In this document: positions 35,446 through 45,109 of the stretch, in pieces
Position numbering within the stretch: the first letter of the stretch is position 1
Layout of the letters: every line of letters starts with the position of its first letter
Source of the DNA: an uncultured Saprospiraceae bacterium
GTDB taxonomy: Bacteria; Bacteroidota; Bacteroidia; Chitinophagales; Saprospiraceae
Reading direction: 5' to 3'
DNA: 64,000 bases
Assembly (NCBI GenBank): GCA_938001865.1
Contig: CALLAW010000048.1
Coordinates: 1-64,000 of the forward strand
Notes under the pieces: model-generated
What the model was told of the DNA's origin: nothing
The model's input: only the letters and a program-made list of their open reading frames with translations
Database searches by the model: none
Translations under genes and position numbers: made by a program

Positions 35446-35491
35446 ATGTTATTATTTAAATGAAAATTGAATTCGTGGACAAATATACTGT

Positions 35492-38041
35492 TTAATCTTG
35501 GTCTACATCATCCACAACTGGAGACTTCAAGAGTTCTATGACGATATTTTCCTTTGACTTGTCCAACTTAGCACTCAGATGTGAGCCTTCTACGGGCTTT
35601 TCATTGAGCATAAATTCCGCAAGGGCATCTTCGAGATATTTCTGTATTGCTCGATTGAGTGGCCTTGCTCCAAACTGTGGATCAAAGCCTTTCTCTGCTA
35701 CGAACTTTTTGGCAGTAGGCAGTATTTTGAGCTTAAACTCACCCATCAGCTCTAACCTCTTATGTAAGTCACCCAATGTAATGTCTATGATCTCCATGAT
35801 ATCCTCCTGAGATAAGCTATTGAAGATGATGACATCATCTATCCTATTGAGGAATTCTGGTGAAAAGGTCTTCTTCAGTGCATTCTGAATGATTGACTTA
35901 GAGTCATCTCCTGCTGCTTGCTCTCTCGCTTGCGTAGAGAATCCGACGCCAGTACCGAAGTCTTTGAGCTGTCTGACACCGATATTAGATGTCATGATGA
36001 TCAATGAATTTTTGAAGTCAACTTTACGGCCTAGACCGTCTGTCAACTGACCATCATCTAGCACCTGGAGCAGTATATTGAAGATATCTGGGTGTGCCTT
36101 TTCGATTTCGTCTAACAAGATTACTGAGTATGGCTTTCTTCGTACTTTCTCAGTCAATTGACCGCCTTCTTCATAACCCACATACCCTGGAGGAGCACCG
36201 ATCAGCCTACTGACAGAAAACTTCTCCATATACTCTGACATATCTATCCTGATGAGTGCATCTTCTGAGTCAAAGACATGCTTAGCAAGTGCCTTAGCTA
36301 ACTCGGTCTTACCGACACCAGTCGGACCTAGGAAGATAAATGTGCCGATTGGCTTATTTGGATCCTTGAGACCGATTCTGTTTCTCTGTATTGACTTGGT
36401 GATTTTCTCTACCGCAGTATCTTGCCCGATGATGTGATCCTTTAGCGTATCCGCCATATTGACGAGCTTTTTGTTTTCACTCTTAGCTACCTTAGTCACA
36501 GGGATCCCAGTCATCATAGATACGACTTCTGCGATATCACTTTCGTTGACTGGATATCTGGTCTGCTTAGATTCCTCTTCCCAATCTTTCTTACCTTGCT
36601 CTAGTTTCTTTGTCAATTTGGATTCATGATCTCTGAGGTCAGCAGCTTTTTCATATTGTTGACCTTTTACAGCTTCATTTTTCAGCTTCTTGACTGACTC
36701 GATTTGCTTTTCGAGATCTTCGATATATTTTGGTACATGGATATTTTTGAGGTGAGTACGAGCACCGACTTCATCCATCACATCAATAGCCTTATCCGGC
36801 AAGAATCTATCAGTAATATATCTATCACTTAACTTGACACATGCTTTGATCGCATCTTCTGAGTAGGTAACATTGTGAAACTCCTCGTACTTAGGAGCTA
36901 TGTTACCAAGGATGTGAATCGCCTCTTCTGTCGATGGTGGCTCCACTACTACCTTCTGGAATCTTCGATCTAGTGCTCCATCCTTCTCGATATATTGTCT
37001 ATACTCATCTAGCGTAGATGCTCCGATACACTGTAACTCTCCCCTAGCCAATGCTGGCTTGAAGATATTACTTGCATCCAATGATCCAGTAGCGCCACCG
37101 GCACCAACTATCGTATGGATCTCATCTATGAATAGGATGACATCACGCGTCTTTTCCAATTCATTCATGATCGCTTTCATTCTTTCTTCGAACTGTCCAC
37201 GATACTTAGTCCCTGCGACAAGTGCAGCAAGATCAAGCATAACGATCCGTTTATTGAAGAGTGTACGTGACACTTTCTTCTCCATGATACGGAGAGCTAG
37301 TCCCTCTACGATCGCAGTCTTACCCACACCTGGTTCACCGATAAGTATCGGGTTGTTTTTCTTTCTTCTTGAGAGGATTTGAGAGACTCTTTCTATCTCC
37401 TTTTTCCGCCCGATGATAGGATCTAGCTTACCTTCTTCGGCGAGCTTAGTGACATCTCTACCAAAGTTATCGAGCACAGGTGTCCGAGACTTAGATGATG
37501 ATTTGCTTCCGCCAAATGACTGTTGACCACTCTCGTCAAATGGTGTATCTGAGTCTGAGCCAGACGAACTCATAATATCATTAATCTCCTCTGATTCTTC
37601 ATGCACGACATACTCGAGTTCCTTTTTGTATACTTCATAGTCTACATCCAATTTGTGTAGGATCTGTGATGCTTCATTCTCTTCATGCTTGAGGATAGAG
37701 AGTAAGAGATGCTCAGGGCAAATCTCATCATTCTTAAATAGCTTAGCCTCGAGGAAAGTGACTTTTAATACTTTCTCAGCATGCTTATTGAGAGGCAAAC
37801 TTCCGATACTTACATCAGTTTTGTGGTGACTATTTGGCTTAGATTTCTGTTCGATCTGAGCCTTGAGTTCACCGAGATCTACATCAAGAGAGTCCAGTAC
37901 TTTCATCGCCAGACTTTGATGCTGCTTCATCATGCCTAGTAGAAAGTGCTCCGTCCCGATATAATCATTCCCAAGTCTGATAGCTTCGTCTTTGCTATTA
38001 GATATTATCTTCTTTACCTCTTGCGAAAATCTTCGATTCAT
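35492..38041 (-). CDS. clpC: ATP-dependent protease ATPase subunit ClpC
   Basis: The start is taken at MNRRFSQEVKKII (38041), removing a 22-residue non-family lead in the track. Domain order is a double Clp N repeat (about 1-150) and AAA+ domain 1 with Walker A 'GEPGVGKTA' and 'DEIH' Walker B. A ClpC-type middle domain carries a UVR-like motif ('QQYEKAADLRDHESKL'), and AAA+ domain 2 has Walker A 'GPTGVGKTE'. The tripeptide 'VGF' in 'GTGVGFSTQ' is the expected ClpP-docking loop. It unfolds proteins for ClpP. clpP is not in the window. Confidence 0.96.
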   Translation of the reverse strand: MNRRFSQEVKKIISNSKDEAIRLGNDYIGTEHFLLGMMKQHQSLAMKVLDSLDVDLGELKAQIEQKSKPNSHHKTDVSIGSLPLNKHAEKVLKVTFLEAKLFKNDEICPEHLLLSILKHEENEASQILHKLDVDYEVYKKELEYVVHEESEEINDIMSSSGSDSDTPFDESGQQSFGGSKSSSKSRTPVLDNFGRDVTKLAEEGKLDPIIGRKKEIERVSQILSRRKKNNPILIGEPGVGKTAIVEGLALRIMEKKVSRTLFNKRIVMLDLAALVAGTKYRGQFEERMKAIMNELEKTRDVILFIDEIHTIVGAGGATGSLDASNIFKPALARGELQCIGASTLDEYRQYIEKDGALDRRFQKVVVEPPSTEEAIHILGNIAPKYEEFHNVTYSEDAIKACVKLSDRYITDRFLPDKAIDVMDEVGARTHLKNIHVPKYIEDLEKQIESVKKLKNEAVKGQQYEKAADLRDHESKLTKKLEQGKKDWEEESKQTRYPVNESDIAEVVSMMTGIPVTKVAKSENKKLVNMADTLKDHIIGQDTAVEKITKSIQRNRIGLKDPNKPIGTFIFLGPTGVGKTELAKALAKHVFDSEDALIRIDMSEYMEKFSVSRLIGAPPGYVGYEEGGQLTEKVRRKPYSVILLDEIEKAHPDIFNILLQVLDDGQLTDGLGRKVDFKNSLIIMTSNIGVRQLKDFGTGVGFSTQAREQAAGDDSKSIIQNALKKTFSPEFLNRIDDVIIFNSLSQEDIMEIIDITLGDLHKRLELMGEFKLKILPTAKKFVAEKGFDPQFGARPLNRAIQKYLEDALAEFMLNEKPVEGSHLSAKLDKSKENIVIELLKSPVVDDVDQD

Positions 38042-38444
38042 AATTGTATCCTTTTGCTTGTTGTAAATATAGTAATTATTGTGCCATCTATCAATATCTG
38101 CTAACATGTCAGTAAATTGTTTTGCCAGATTGCTCTCTTCATTTCTATATATGCCAATCTGTCCACTGAAGTTGCTTCATATCTAACAACAAAAATCTAA
38201 ATCAAAAAGTGTTAAGAAGAGGCTAATTATTGGATATATTGCCCTATCCATAGGTTAACAGGTCCATTCTGTATATAAGATACGGAGAGATCAGTCTAGC
38301 TAAATGGCTTTGATTCTCGATAGATTTTAAGCGTTTTTATTGCTTTTTTACAATGTCAATCATGGATTGTGTACATAATAATCCAAAATTTTGAATAAAT
38401 TTGCCGTCCCAATTTAGAGTTTTGACCTACAATTAATCGCAAGG
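38042..38444. promoter_or_regulatory. Divergent intergenic region clpC / STAS gene
   Basis: This 400-base gap must hold the promoters of clpC (minus) and of the STAS gene (plus). On the plus strand TAAATTTG (38396-38403) fits the TAnnTTTG box, about 40 bases before the ATG at 38445, but no TTTG at 19 bases upstream is present. No coding frame, RNA gene or heat-shock CIRCE-type inverted repeat was seen. Confidence 0.4.
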
Positions 38445-38831
38445 ATGAAGTATTCATTAGACAAGCAAGATAAATACACACTACTTCAGTTGAATGAAGA
38501 AAACCTCAATTCATTGATGGCGCCTGACCTCAAGTCAGAGTTTGTCTTCCTCAGAAATGAAGGTGTCAAAAATCTCATTCTCGACCTTGGCAATGTCAAG
38601 TATGTTGACTCATCAGGATTGAGTGCTATCCTTACGGCCAATAGATTGTGGAAAGATTACGGCTCATTCATCCTTACTGGGATAGCTCATCCTGCAGTGC
38701 AGAAGCTTATCACGATCTCTAGACTAGAGACAATCCTTACATTGATACCTACCATCGAAGAGTCAATAGACTACGTATTCATGGAAGAGATAGAGAAAGA
38801 ACTTACTTCAGACAAGGAAGAAGAAGAGTAG
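38445..38831 (+). CDS. STAS-domain anti-sigma factor antagonist
   Basis: The 128-residue protein is a single STAS domain of SpoIIAA type. The signature 'LILDLGNVKYVDSSGLSAILTAN' contains the switch serine (S57 in DSSG), which a partner kinase would phosphorylate. An acidic tail (LTSDKEEEE) is attached. Such proteins control sigma or signalling partners by partner switching; no anti-sigma kinase is present in the window. It lies 137 bases upstream of RNase Z on the same strand, a neighbour pair I recall as common in Bacteroidota. Confidence 0.88.
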   Translation: MKYSLDKQDKYTLLQLNEENLNSLMAPDLKSEFVFLRNEGVKNLILDLGNVKYVDSSGLSAILTANRLWKDYGSFILTGIAHPAVQKLITISRLETILTLIPTIEESIDYVFMEEIEKELTSDKEEEE

Positions 38832-38968
38832 ATCTTATCTAGATTTCCTATTGCTTTGCACCTTTTCGTCGGCCCTTTGTAATACTTTTTTTGCCTAGAG
38901 CTGCCTCTATTCATAGATCTCACAGCCATTTACAACAGTAGCATACATAACGTAGAGGTTTTATAAGC

Positions 38969-39883
38969 ATGAGTAAGACATTTCAACTCACCATACTAGG
39001 ATCCAATGCTGCTATGCCAGCCTTCGGTAGGATGACCTCATGTCAGTCGATTAATTACAATGATAATTACTTTCTTATCGATGCAGGCGAAGGTGCTCAG
39101 ATCAGAATGACTGAGTACAAAGTCAAACGTAACAGACTCAGATGTATCTATATCTCTCATCTACATGGCGATCATGTCTTCGGATTACCGGGGATCTTGA
39201 CATCATATAATCACTACAATAGATCTACACCTCTCCACCTCTTTGGACCCACAGGGATCAAGGCATATATAGAGGCGATGTTAGCTGCAGGTCAGACGAC
39301 ACTCAGATTTGAATTAATCATCACTGAGATGGACCATACCACTCCTCAAGTGATCTGGAAGTCACATGAGCTCACTGTAACTGCATTTCCACTGAAGCAT
39401 CGCATAGCGACATATGGCTACCGCTTCGATGAGCAGCTGTCACAGTATAATATCATACCCCAAAAAATCAAAGAACACCGACTCTCGATCTCAGAAATCA
39501 AAGAGATCAAATCTGGTAATAATGTCAGACAAGGAGACGCAGAACTACAATATCTAGACCTTGTCTACCCAAGAGATAAGCCTCGAAGCTATGCATACTG
39601 TAGTGATACTGTCTATGATGAGTCTATCGTACCGACGATAAAGGATGTGACTGCACTCTATCATGAAACTACCTATACCTCAGAGTTTGCCAAAGAAGCA
39701 GAAGAACGCTACCATACGACTGGAATGCAAGCGGCCAAGATTGCACAATTGGCCAATGCAGGGTTACTGATCACTGGTCACTACTCTTCAAGGTATCGGA
39801 GAGGTGATGAGCCATACTTAGAGGCCAAGTCATACTTCGCAGAGACTCTCAAGGGCTATGATGGGATGATTCATAATCTCTAA
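38969..39883 (+). CDS. rnz: Ribonuclease Z
   Basis: The 304-residue metallo-beta-lactamase-fold protein carries the RNase Z motif 'YISHLHGDHVFGLPG' with the HxHxDH metal site. It also has 'AYCSDTVYDE' and the C-terminal 'LLITGHYSSRY' histidine motif. It cuts the 3' trailer from tRNA precursors, a role that matters where CCA is not encoded in tRNA genes. The N-terminal 'TILGSNAAMPAFGR' strand is typical. Length is normal for the short form. Confidence 0.95.
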   Translation: MSKTFQLTILGSNAAMPAFGRMTSCQSINYNDNYFLIDAGEGAQIRMTEYKVKRNRLRCIYISHLHGDHVFGLPGILTSYNHYNRSTPLHLFGPTGIKAYIEAMLAAGQTTLRFELIITEMDHTTPQVIWKSHELTVTAFPLKHRIATYGYRFDEQLSQYNIIPQKIKEHRLSISEIKEIKSGNNVRQGDAELQYLDLVYPRDKPRSYAYCSDTVYDESIVPTIKDVTALYHETTYTSEFAKEAEERYHTTGMQAAKIAQLANAGLLITGHYSSRYRRGDEPYLEAKSYFAETLKGYDGMIHNL

Positions 39884-39903
39884 TATTGGTAATATCAATT
39901 GGA

Positions 39904-39937
39904 TTTGCGATGATAATATTCCCTTACTCTATATTTG
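39904..39937 (+). promoter_or_regulatory. Candidate promoter of the PorP/SprF gene
   Basis: TTTG (39904-39907) and TATATTTG (39930-39937) match the phylum elements with a 22-base spacer. Transcription would start near 39944, giving a leader of about 80 bases before the ATG at 40026. Confidence 0.5.
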
Positions 39938-40025
39938 TGACAAACAAAGCTGCGTTTACTCTAGTGATCGGACATAGAGATGAGAATGCCTCTACTTATC
40001 AATACTACATATCAACAAATAACTC

Positions 40026-41105
40026 ATGATAAACTCCACATCTAAGGCGAGGATATTTTTTTGTTTTTTAGCGCTGAGCTCTTTGCTATCGATATCAATA
40101 GGATATGGTCAAGATGTACAATTCTCCCAATACCTAGCTGTACCACAATATCTCAATCCTGCACTGACTGGCAATATCGATGGCAAGTATAGAATCGTCG
40201 CTGGATATCGAGATCAGAATAGGAATCTACAGACACCCTTAACCACATTTGGCTTTGGTGGTGATGTGAAGTTTGACGTCCCAAGTGGCAATGGGATCAG
40301 ATCCGGTGATGCATTTGGCATTGGTGTATTTTTCTTTACCGATCAGGCTAATACATTTGAGTTAAACACTAACAGTATAGGGCTCAATCTTGCATACCAT
40401 AAGAGACTCTCTAAGAAGTCAAAGAGTTACCTGAGCGGTGGTCTCCTCATAGGTGTGCAACAGAGGAATATCAATTATGACAATCTAAATTTTGGTGATG
40501 AATTTAACCAAGTGGATGCATTTGACCAACAGTCTGCGGAAGCCTTACCACCTAATAATTTTGGATATGCAGACGTCGGGCTTGGACTGACCTTTAGTAG
40601 TCAACCGACTGAGACTACAAGGCTCTTCTTAGGTACTGCTTTGCATCATTTGACACAACCTACATTATCATTCTTCTCATATTCACAGTTTATTGACCCT
40701 AATACTGAAGTAGACTTTCAACTCTACTCTAAGTTCAGTGCTCTAGCTAGCGTAGACTTTGAGATAGCTAACTTCACGTCTCTCTCTCCTCGAGTTATCT
40801 ACATCAAGCAAGGCAATTCTGGACAAATCGCAGCTGGGACATATATCAAATTTACATTTGTCCAGTCTAATACGGCACTCTACACGGGAGCTTGGGTAAG
40901 ATTTGTCAATGACAGTGAAGGGTTCGTACCGAGATACTTAGTGCCAACAGTTGGATTTGAGTTAGGTAGTTTCAAGTTTGGACTCAACTATGATCTTAAC
41001 CTCCTTGCTATCTCAGGTGCTGCGAATAATCTCAATGCACTTGAGTTTACGATGCGATTTATCGGATCATTCGAAAATGATGATTACTTCTGTCCTTCCT
41101 TCTAA
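40026..41105 (+). CDS. PorP/SprF-family outer-membrane protein
   Basis: The 359-residue protein has a signal peptide and then the PorP/SprF pattern 'DVQFSQYLAVPQYLNPALTGNIDGKYRIVAGYRDQ'. It is followed by barrel strands to the C terminus (EFTMRFIGSFENDDYFCPSF). PorP/SprF proteins anchor or export particular T9SS cargo, often large type B adhesins encoded next to them. Here no cargo gene is adjacent, so it is an orphan of the family. It stands alone with its own candidate promoter. Confidence 0.88.
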   Translation: MINSTSKARIFFCFLALSSLLSISIGYGQDVQFSQYLAVPQYLNPALTGNIDGKYRIVAGYRDQNRNLQTPLTTFGFGGDVKFDVPSGNGIRSGDAFGIGVFFFTDQANTFELNTNSIGLNLAYHKRLSKKSKSYLSGGLLIGVQQRNINYDNLNFGDEFNQVDAFDQQSAEALPPNNFGYADVGLGLTFSSQPTETTRLFLGTALHHLTQPTLSFFSYSQFIDPNTEVDFQLYSKFSALASVDFEIANFTSLSPRVIYIKQGNSGQIAAGTYIKFTFVQSNTALYTGAWVRFVNDSEGFVPRYLVPTVGFELGSFKFGLNYDLNLLAISGAANNLNALEFTMRFIGSFENDDYFCPSF

Positions 41106-41221
41106 AATTTAATGTTTGAGTATCACAGTGGATTATCAATATCTACTTATTACTACTCCAATTGACGGCAGTGAGTAGACCCCAAATGGAGTCAAACCAT
41201 CTCTTAGTGGGTCTAATACAA

Positions 41222-42241
41222 CTATACAGCGTCGCCGGCATCCCGGATGAGATCTAGTGCTACATCTACGATCATATCTTCTTGGCCACCTACCATATTG
41301 CGCCTACCGAGTTCTTCGAGGATCGTTCTCGTATCCAATCCATACTTCTTAGCTGCATTCTCTGCATGTATCAAGAAGCTCGAGTAGACTCCCGCATATC
41401 CGAGTGAAAGTGTCTCTCTATCTACTCTGACAGGTCTCTGCTGGAGTGGCCTGATCAAGTCATCTGCTGCATCCATAAGCTTATATACATCCGCATGATG
41501 CTCCACATTCATCTTATTGAGAACCGCGACGAGGACTTCGAGTGGTGCATTACCAGCTCCTGCACCCATCCCAGCGAGTGAAGCATCCAGCCGATTAGCC
41601 CCATGCTGCATGGCAACTACAGTATTGGCAACACCAAGACTAAGATTGTGATGGCAATGAATGCCTATCTCTGTCTCAGGATTGAGTATCTCTCTGAATG
41701 CTTTGATCCTATCAATCACTCCATCCATCAATAATGCACCTGCACTATCTGTCACATAGACACAGTCAGCTCCAGCATCTTCCATGATTTTAGCTTGACT
41801 GGCTAACTGAGATGGAGTACTCATATGTGCCATCATGAGGAATCCTCCTACATCCATACCAAGATTTTTGGCAGCTGCGATATGCTGTGGCGAGATATCT
41901 GCCTCCGTGCAATGTGTAGCGATTCGGACTGACTCTACCCCGAGGTCGCGAGCTCTACGGAGATCACTAATGGTAGCGATACCCGGAAGGACTAAGGTTG
42001 TCAACTTAGCGTGAGTAAGTACTTCGCTGATTCCCTCTAACCATTCCCAATCTGTATGAGCTCCAAACCCATAATTGAAACTACCCCCAGCGAGGCCATC
42101 TCCATGTGAGATCTCAATCGCGTCCACCTTGGCCGCATCTAAGGCGAGTGCTATGGTCTTGATCGTCTCTTTATCATACTGATGCTTGATGGCATGCATC
42201 CCATCTCTGAGAGTCACATCTTGGATATAGATTTGTTTCAT
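41222..42241 (-). CDS. 4-hydroxy-2-oxovalerate aldolase
   Basis: I start at [22 protein letters not shown] (42241); the earlier start would overlap the upstream gene. The pattern '[10 protein letters not shown]', '[18 protein letters not shown]', '[15 protein letters not shown]' and '[19 protein letters not shown]' is the DmpG/MhpE aldolase family with its metal-binding Asp and His residues. The enzyme splits 4-hydroxy-2-oxovalerate into pyruvate and acetaldehyde and passes the aldehyde to its partner dehydrogenase, the next gene upstream (19-base gap). It is the last of three genes in this operon. Confidence 0.95.
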   Translation of the reverse strand: MKQIYIQDVTLRDGMHAIKHQYDKETIKTIALALDAAKVDAIEISHGDGLAGGSFNYGFGAHTDWEWLEGISEVLTHAKLTTLVLPGIATISDLRRARDLGVESVRIATHCTEADISPQHIAAAKNLGMDVGGFLMMAHMSTPSQLASQAKIMEDAGADCVYVTDSAGALLMDGVIDRIKAFREILNPETEIGIHCHHNLSLGVANTVVAMQHGANRLDASLAGMGAGAGNAPLEVLVAVLNKMNVEHHADVYKLMDAADDLIRPLQQRPVRVDRETLSLGYAGVYSSFLIHAENAAKKYGLDTRTILEELGRRNMVGGQEDMIVDVALDLIRDAGDAV

Positions 42242-42260
42242 TGGATGTATTATGATTGAT

Positions 42261-43196
42261 TTACCTGTGAGTGATTTGGAGTAGACGTTCAGCAGTGGCT
42301 CTGGCTGCACTAGTCATGATATCAAGATTACCTGCATAATCTGGTAGATAGTGTCCTGCACCAGTAACTTTGAGATACACTGAAGTCTTGAGACCTGATC
42401 GATGTCCTAGCCCTTCGATATAGACAGGATCTGATGCTGGGATATCATCAAATTGAACTTCTTGATGGAGTGCATAGCCTGGTACATACTTCTGCACTTC
42501 TGCGACCATGTCATGGATGCTCTGCCTAATCTCCTCTCTATCGGCATCCTCTGAGAGAGTAAATACGGTATCTCTCATCACGAGTGGCGGTTCGGCAGGG
42601 TTGAGTACGATGATTGCTTTACCTCTATCAGCACCTCCTACCGATTGGATGGCTGCTGCGGTAGTCTCAGTAAATTCGTCAATATTGGCTCTTGTGCCGG
42701 GACCAGCTGACTTACTTGCGATCGATGCAACAATCTCACCGTAATGCACCTTAGCAATCCGATTGACGGCTGCTACCATAGGGATGGTTGCTTGACCTCC
42801 ACAAGTGACCATATTGACATTGCGGCTATCTGTCAATGCTTGGAAGTTGACAGGAGGGACCAGGTAAGGCCCAATAGCCGCTGGAGTGAGATCTATGACT
42901 CGTTTGTCTGGATAAGATTTAATTACCTCCCAGTTAGCATGGTGGGCCTTGGCGGATGTGGCATCAAATATGATCTTGATCTCATCCCATACGGGCATGT
43001 CTACGAGACCATTTACTCCAGTATGGCAGATCTCTACACCCATTCTTTTGGCTCGAGCAAGACCATCTGAGTCAGGATCTATCCCTACTAATACTGCCAT
43101 CTCCAGCGAATCTGATAATCTTAGGATCTTAATCATCAAGTCAGTACCGATATTACCAGATCCGATGATTGCTACTTTTACTTTATTCATGTCCAA
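42261..43196 (-). CDS. Acetaldehyde dehydrogenase (acetylating)
   Basis: The 311-residue protein has an N-terminal NAD-binding strand '[18 protein letters not shown]'. The catalytic cysteine lies in '[19 protein letters not shown]', the DmpF/MhpF signature, and '[15 protein letters not shown]' follows. It oxidises acetaldehyde to acetyl-CoA and normally forms a channelled complex with the aldolase. The start could also be the ATG two codons later (43190). Gaps of 4 and 19 bases to its neighbours show a single transcript. Confidence 0.95.
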   Translation of the reverse strand: MDMNKVKVAIIGSGNIGTDLMIKILRLSDSLEMAVLVGIDPDSDGLARAKRMGVEICHTGVNGLVDMPVWDEIKIIFDATSAKAHHANWEVIKSYPDKRVIDLTPAAIGPYLVPPVNFQALTDSRNVNMVTCGGQATIPMVAAVNRIAKVHYGEIVASIASKSAGPGTRANIDEFTETTAAAIQSVGGADRGKAIIVLNPAEPPLVMRDTVFTLSEDADREEIRQSIHDMVAEVQKYVPGYALHQEVQFDDIPASDPVYIEGLGHRSGLKTSVYLKVTGAGHYLPDYAGNLDIMTSAARATAERLLQITHR

Positions 43197-43200
43197 TCAG

Positions 43201-43977
43201 TTAATCGACAAATCTTACGCTTACACTCCCAATACCTGAGAATGTTGCTTCTATATGCTGTGCTTTGTCGATAGCATGCATGGGACCAAGTGCCCCTGTG
43301 AGTAATATTTCGCCAGCAAGAAGAGGTGTACCCAGCTCTACCATCGTCCTAGCTAACCAGAGTGCTGCATTGATCGGAGATCCAAGGCAGGCACTCCCCT
43401 TACCTGATGAGACTATCTGCTCATCAGAGGTGAGCTCCATTTTAGTGTTGACGATATCTATATCTGTAATCAGCTTGGGTGTATGTCCGAGTACAAAGTG
43501 ACTTGCTGATGCATTATCAGCGATGGTATCGGTGATCTTGATATCCCAATTCTCTATCCGACTCCCTACTATCTCTATCGATGGGAGTACAAACGAGATT
43601 GCCTTCATCACATCCAACATAGTCAGATGCTCACTTACCAGATCCTCTCCCAACACGAAGGCTAACTCCGCCTCGACCTTGGGTTGCATGATCTCTGATA
43701 TTGCTATCTCACCACCATTCTCGACCTCTCTATCGTCAAAGAGCATCCCAAAGTCTGGCTGATCCACACCTAACTGACTTTGAACTGACTTGGATGTCAA
43801 TCCTATTTTCTTCCCCAAGACTCTAGCTCCTCCAAGTATCCTTGCAGCAGTATTGAGTTGTTGGATCTCATAGGCAAATTGGAGATCTTCAATACCAATC
43901 GTATCTCTTAGATTACCAATCGGTATCCTTGTTGCTTCAGCTTGTCTGAGTAAATCTGCAAAGTGTGAGGCTTCCAT
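43201..43977 (-). CDS. 2-oxopent-4-enoate hydratase family protein
   Basis: The 258-residue protein matches the DmpE/MhpD/XylJ hydratase family: 'FAYEIQQLNTAARILGGARVLGKKIGLTSKSVQ', then 'GVDQPDFGMLFDD', 'EAELAFVLGEDL' and 'SACLGSPINAALWLARTM'. It adds water to 2-hydroxypenta-2,4-dienoate to give 4-hydroxy-2-oxovalerate. The related decarboxylase DmpH shares the fold, so that assignment is an alternative, though position as first gene before dehydrogenase and aldolase favours the hydratase. No ring-cleavage dioxygenase is in the window. Confidence 0.88.
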   Translation of the reverse strand: MEASHFADLLRQAEATRIPIGNLRDTIGIEDLQFAYEIQQLNTAARILGGARVLGKKIGLTSKSVQSQLGVDQPDFGMLFDDREVENGGEIAISEIMQPKVEAELAFVLGEDLVSEHLTMLDVMKAISFVLPSIEIVGSRIENWDIKITDTIADNASASHFVLGHTPKLITDIDIVNTKMELTSDEQIVSSGKGSACLGSPINAALWLARTMVELGTPLLAGEILLTGALGPMHAIDKAQHIEATFSGIGSVSVRFVD

Positions 43978-44119
43978 TATTTCTATTTATTAGTGTCCTT
44001 GACGTAATTTAAGGATGAAGATAGCCCAAACTCTCACAATAAATAAAAAAGTCTATACCTTGATTAAACCAAAGTCATTGGGCTACATCTAAGGAGTAGA
44101 CTGGAACAAAATTAGATAA

Positions 44120-44659
44120 TTGCAAGATAGCGAAATCATACGCCTCCTCAAGAGTACCTCTTCTAAGCAAGATGGGTACAGAGTATTGCTCGATAAGTAT
44201 CAGGTACGCTTATACTGGCACGTGAGACGGATAGTGATCATCCACGAAGACGCAGATGATGTCCTACAGAATGTCTGGATTAAGGTCTATAGAAATATTG
44301 ACACATTCGAGCAAGCATCTAGCCTATATACCTGGCTATATCGGATAGCAACTCATGCAGCAATAGATACTCTGCGTAAACGAAAAACCCATGTAACTGA
44401 GATGGAATCATCCTTGGAGAATACGCTTATAAATGATCCGTACTTTGATGGTGATGCTGCAGCGTATAAACTCAAAGCTGCGATCGCAAGGCTACCAGAA
44501 AAACAAATGCTTGTATTCAATATGAAATACTATCAAGAACTTAAATATCATGAAATGAGTAAAATACTTGACACCTCAGTGGGAGCATTAAAAGCGTCCT
44601 ACCATCATGCCGTAAAAAAGATAAAGGAATCATTAATGACTGACAACATCGAGATCTAA
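44120..44659 (+). CDS. ECF-type RNA polymerase sigma factor, TTG start
   Basis: The 179-residue protein has region 2 ('YRVLLDKYQVRLYWHVRRIV', 'DADDVLQNVWIKVYRNI', 'YTWLYRIATHAAIDTLRKR') and region 4 ('IARLPEKQMLVFNMKYYQELKYHEMSKIL', 'VGALKASYHHAVKKIKESL'). The start is TTG at 44120, immediately after an in-frame TAA, and no ATG occurs before region 2, so the TTG is the only fitting start. The next gene begins 2 bases after the stop and has one membrane helix, as an anti-sigma factor would. Confidence 0.92.
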   Translation: MQDSEIIRLLKSTSSKQDGYRVLLDKYQVRLYWHVRRIVIIHEDADDVLQNVWIKVYRNIDTFEQASSLYTWLYRIATHAAIDTLRKRKTHVTEMESSLENTLINDPYFDGDAAAYKLKAAIARLPEKQMLVFNMKYYQELKYHEMSKILDTSVGALKASYHHAVKKIKESLMTDNIEI

Positions 44660-44661
44660 CT

Positions 44662-45036
44662 ATGAATGTCAACAATAAAGAAGGCTACAAAGTACCCGAC
44701 AATTACTTCCAATCTAGCAAAGCAAAGAGCCTCAAAATGCTAGCAGATATCCAAGGTCAGGAGAAGTCTCTTGAGATGGAAGTCCACAATAAATCTACGA
44801 GACATAGACTCTATCAGAGAGTGAGTATAGCTGCATCTCTGCTCCTCGTAGTGTACCTCATCTCTCATCAACCTGTTAGGACTGATAAGGCACTCTCCGA
44901 TATAGATGAGGCAGAATTACTCTCATACATAGAGACACATATCGATGATTACACACTAGATGAGCTGTCTGATCTCAGTGAATTAGGACTAGAACTCATC
45001 GATGAGAATGATCACATACACTCAGAGAATAACTAG
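44662..45036 (+). CDS. Putative anti-sigma factor, single membrane helix
   Basis: The 124-residue protein begins with a soluble segment 'YKVPDNYFQSSKAKSL', a motif common in anti-sigma-type partners of Bacteroidota ECF factors. It then has one membrane helix ('VSIAASLLLVVYLIS') and an acidic C-terminal tail rich in Asp and Glu. It starts 2 bases after the sigma gene stop. No zinc-binding anti-sigma signature is seen, so the call rests on topology and position. Confidence 0.65.
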   Translation: MNVNNKEGYKVPDNYFQSSKAKSLKMLADIQGQEKSLEMEVHNKSTRHRLYQRVSIAASLLLVVYLISHQPVRTDKALSDIDEAELLSYIETHIDDYTLDELSDLSELGLELIDENDHIHSENN

Positions 45037-45109
45037 GTGACTAATATGCTCACCATGGACAAATAATCAGTACTAAACAATCCATCACATAATTCTCAAA
45101 AAATACTTA

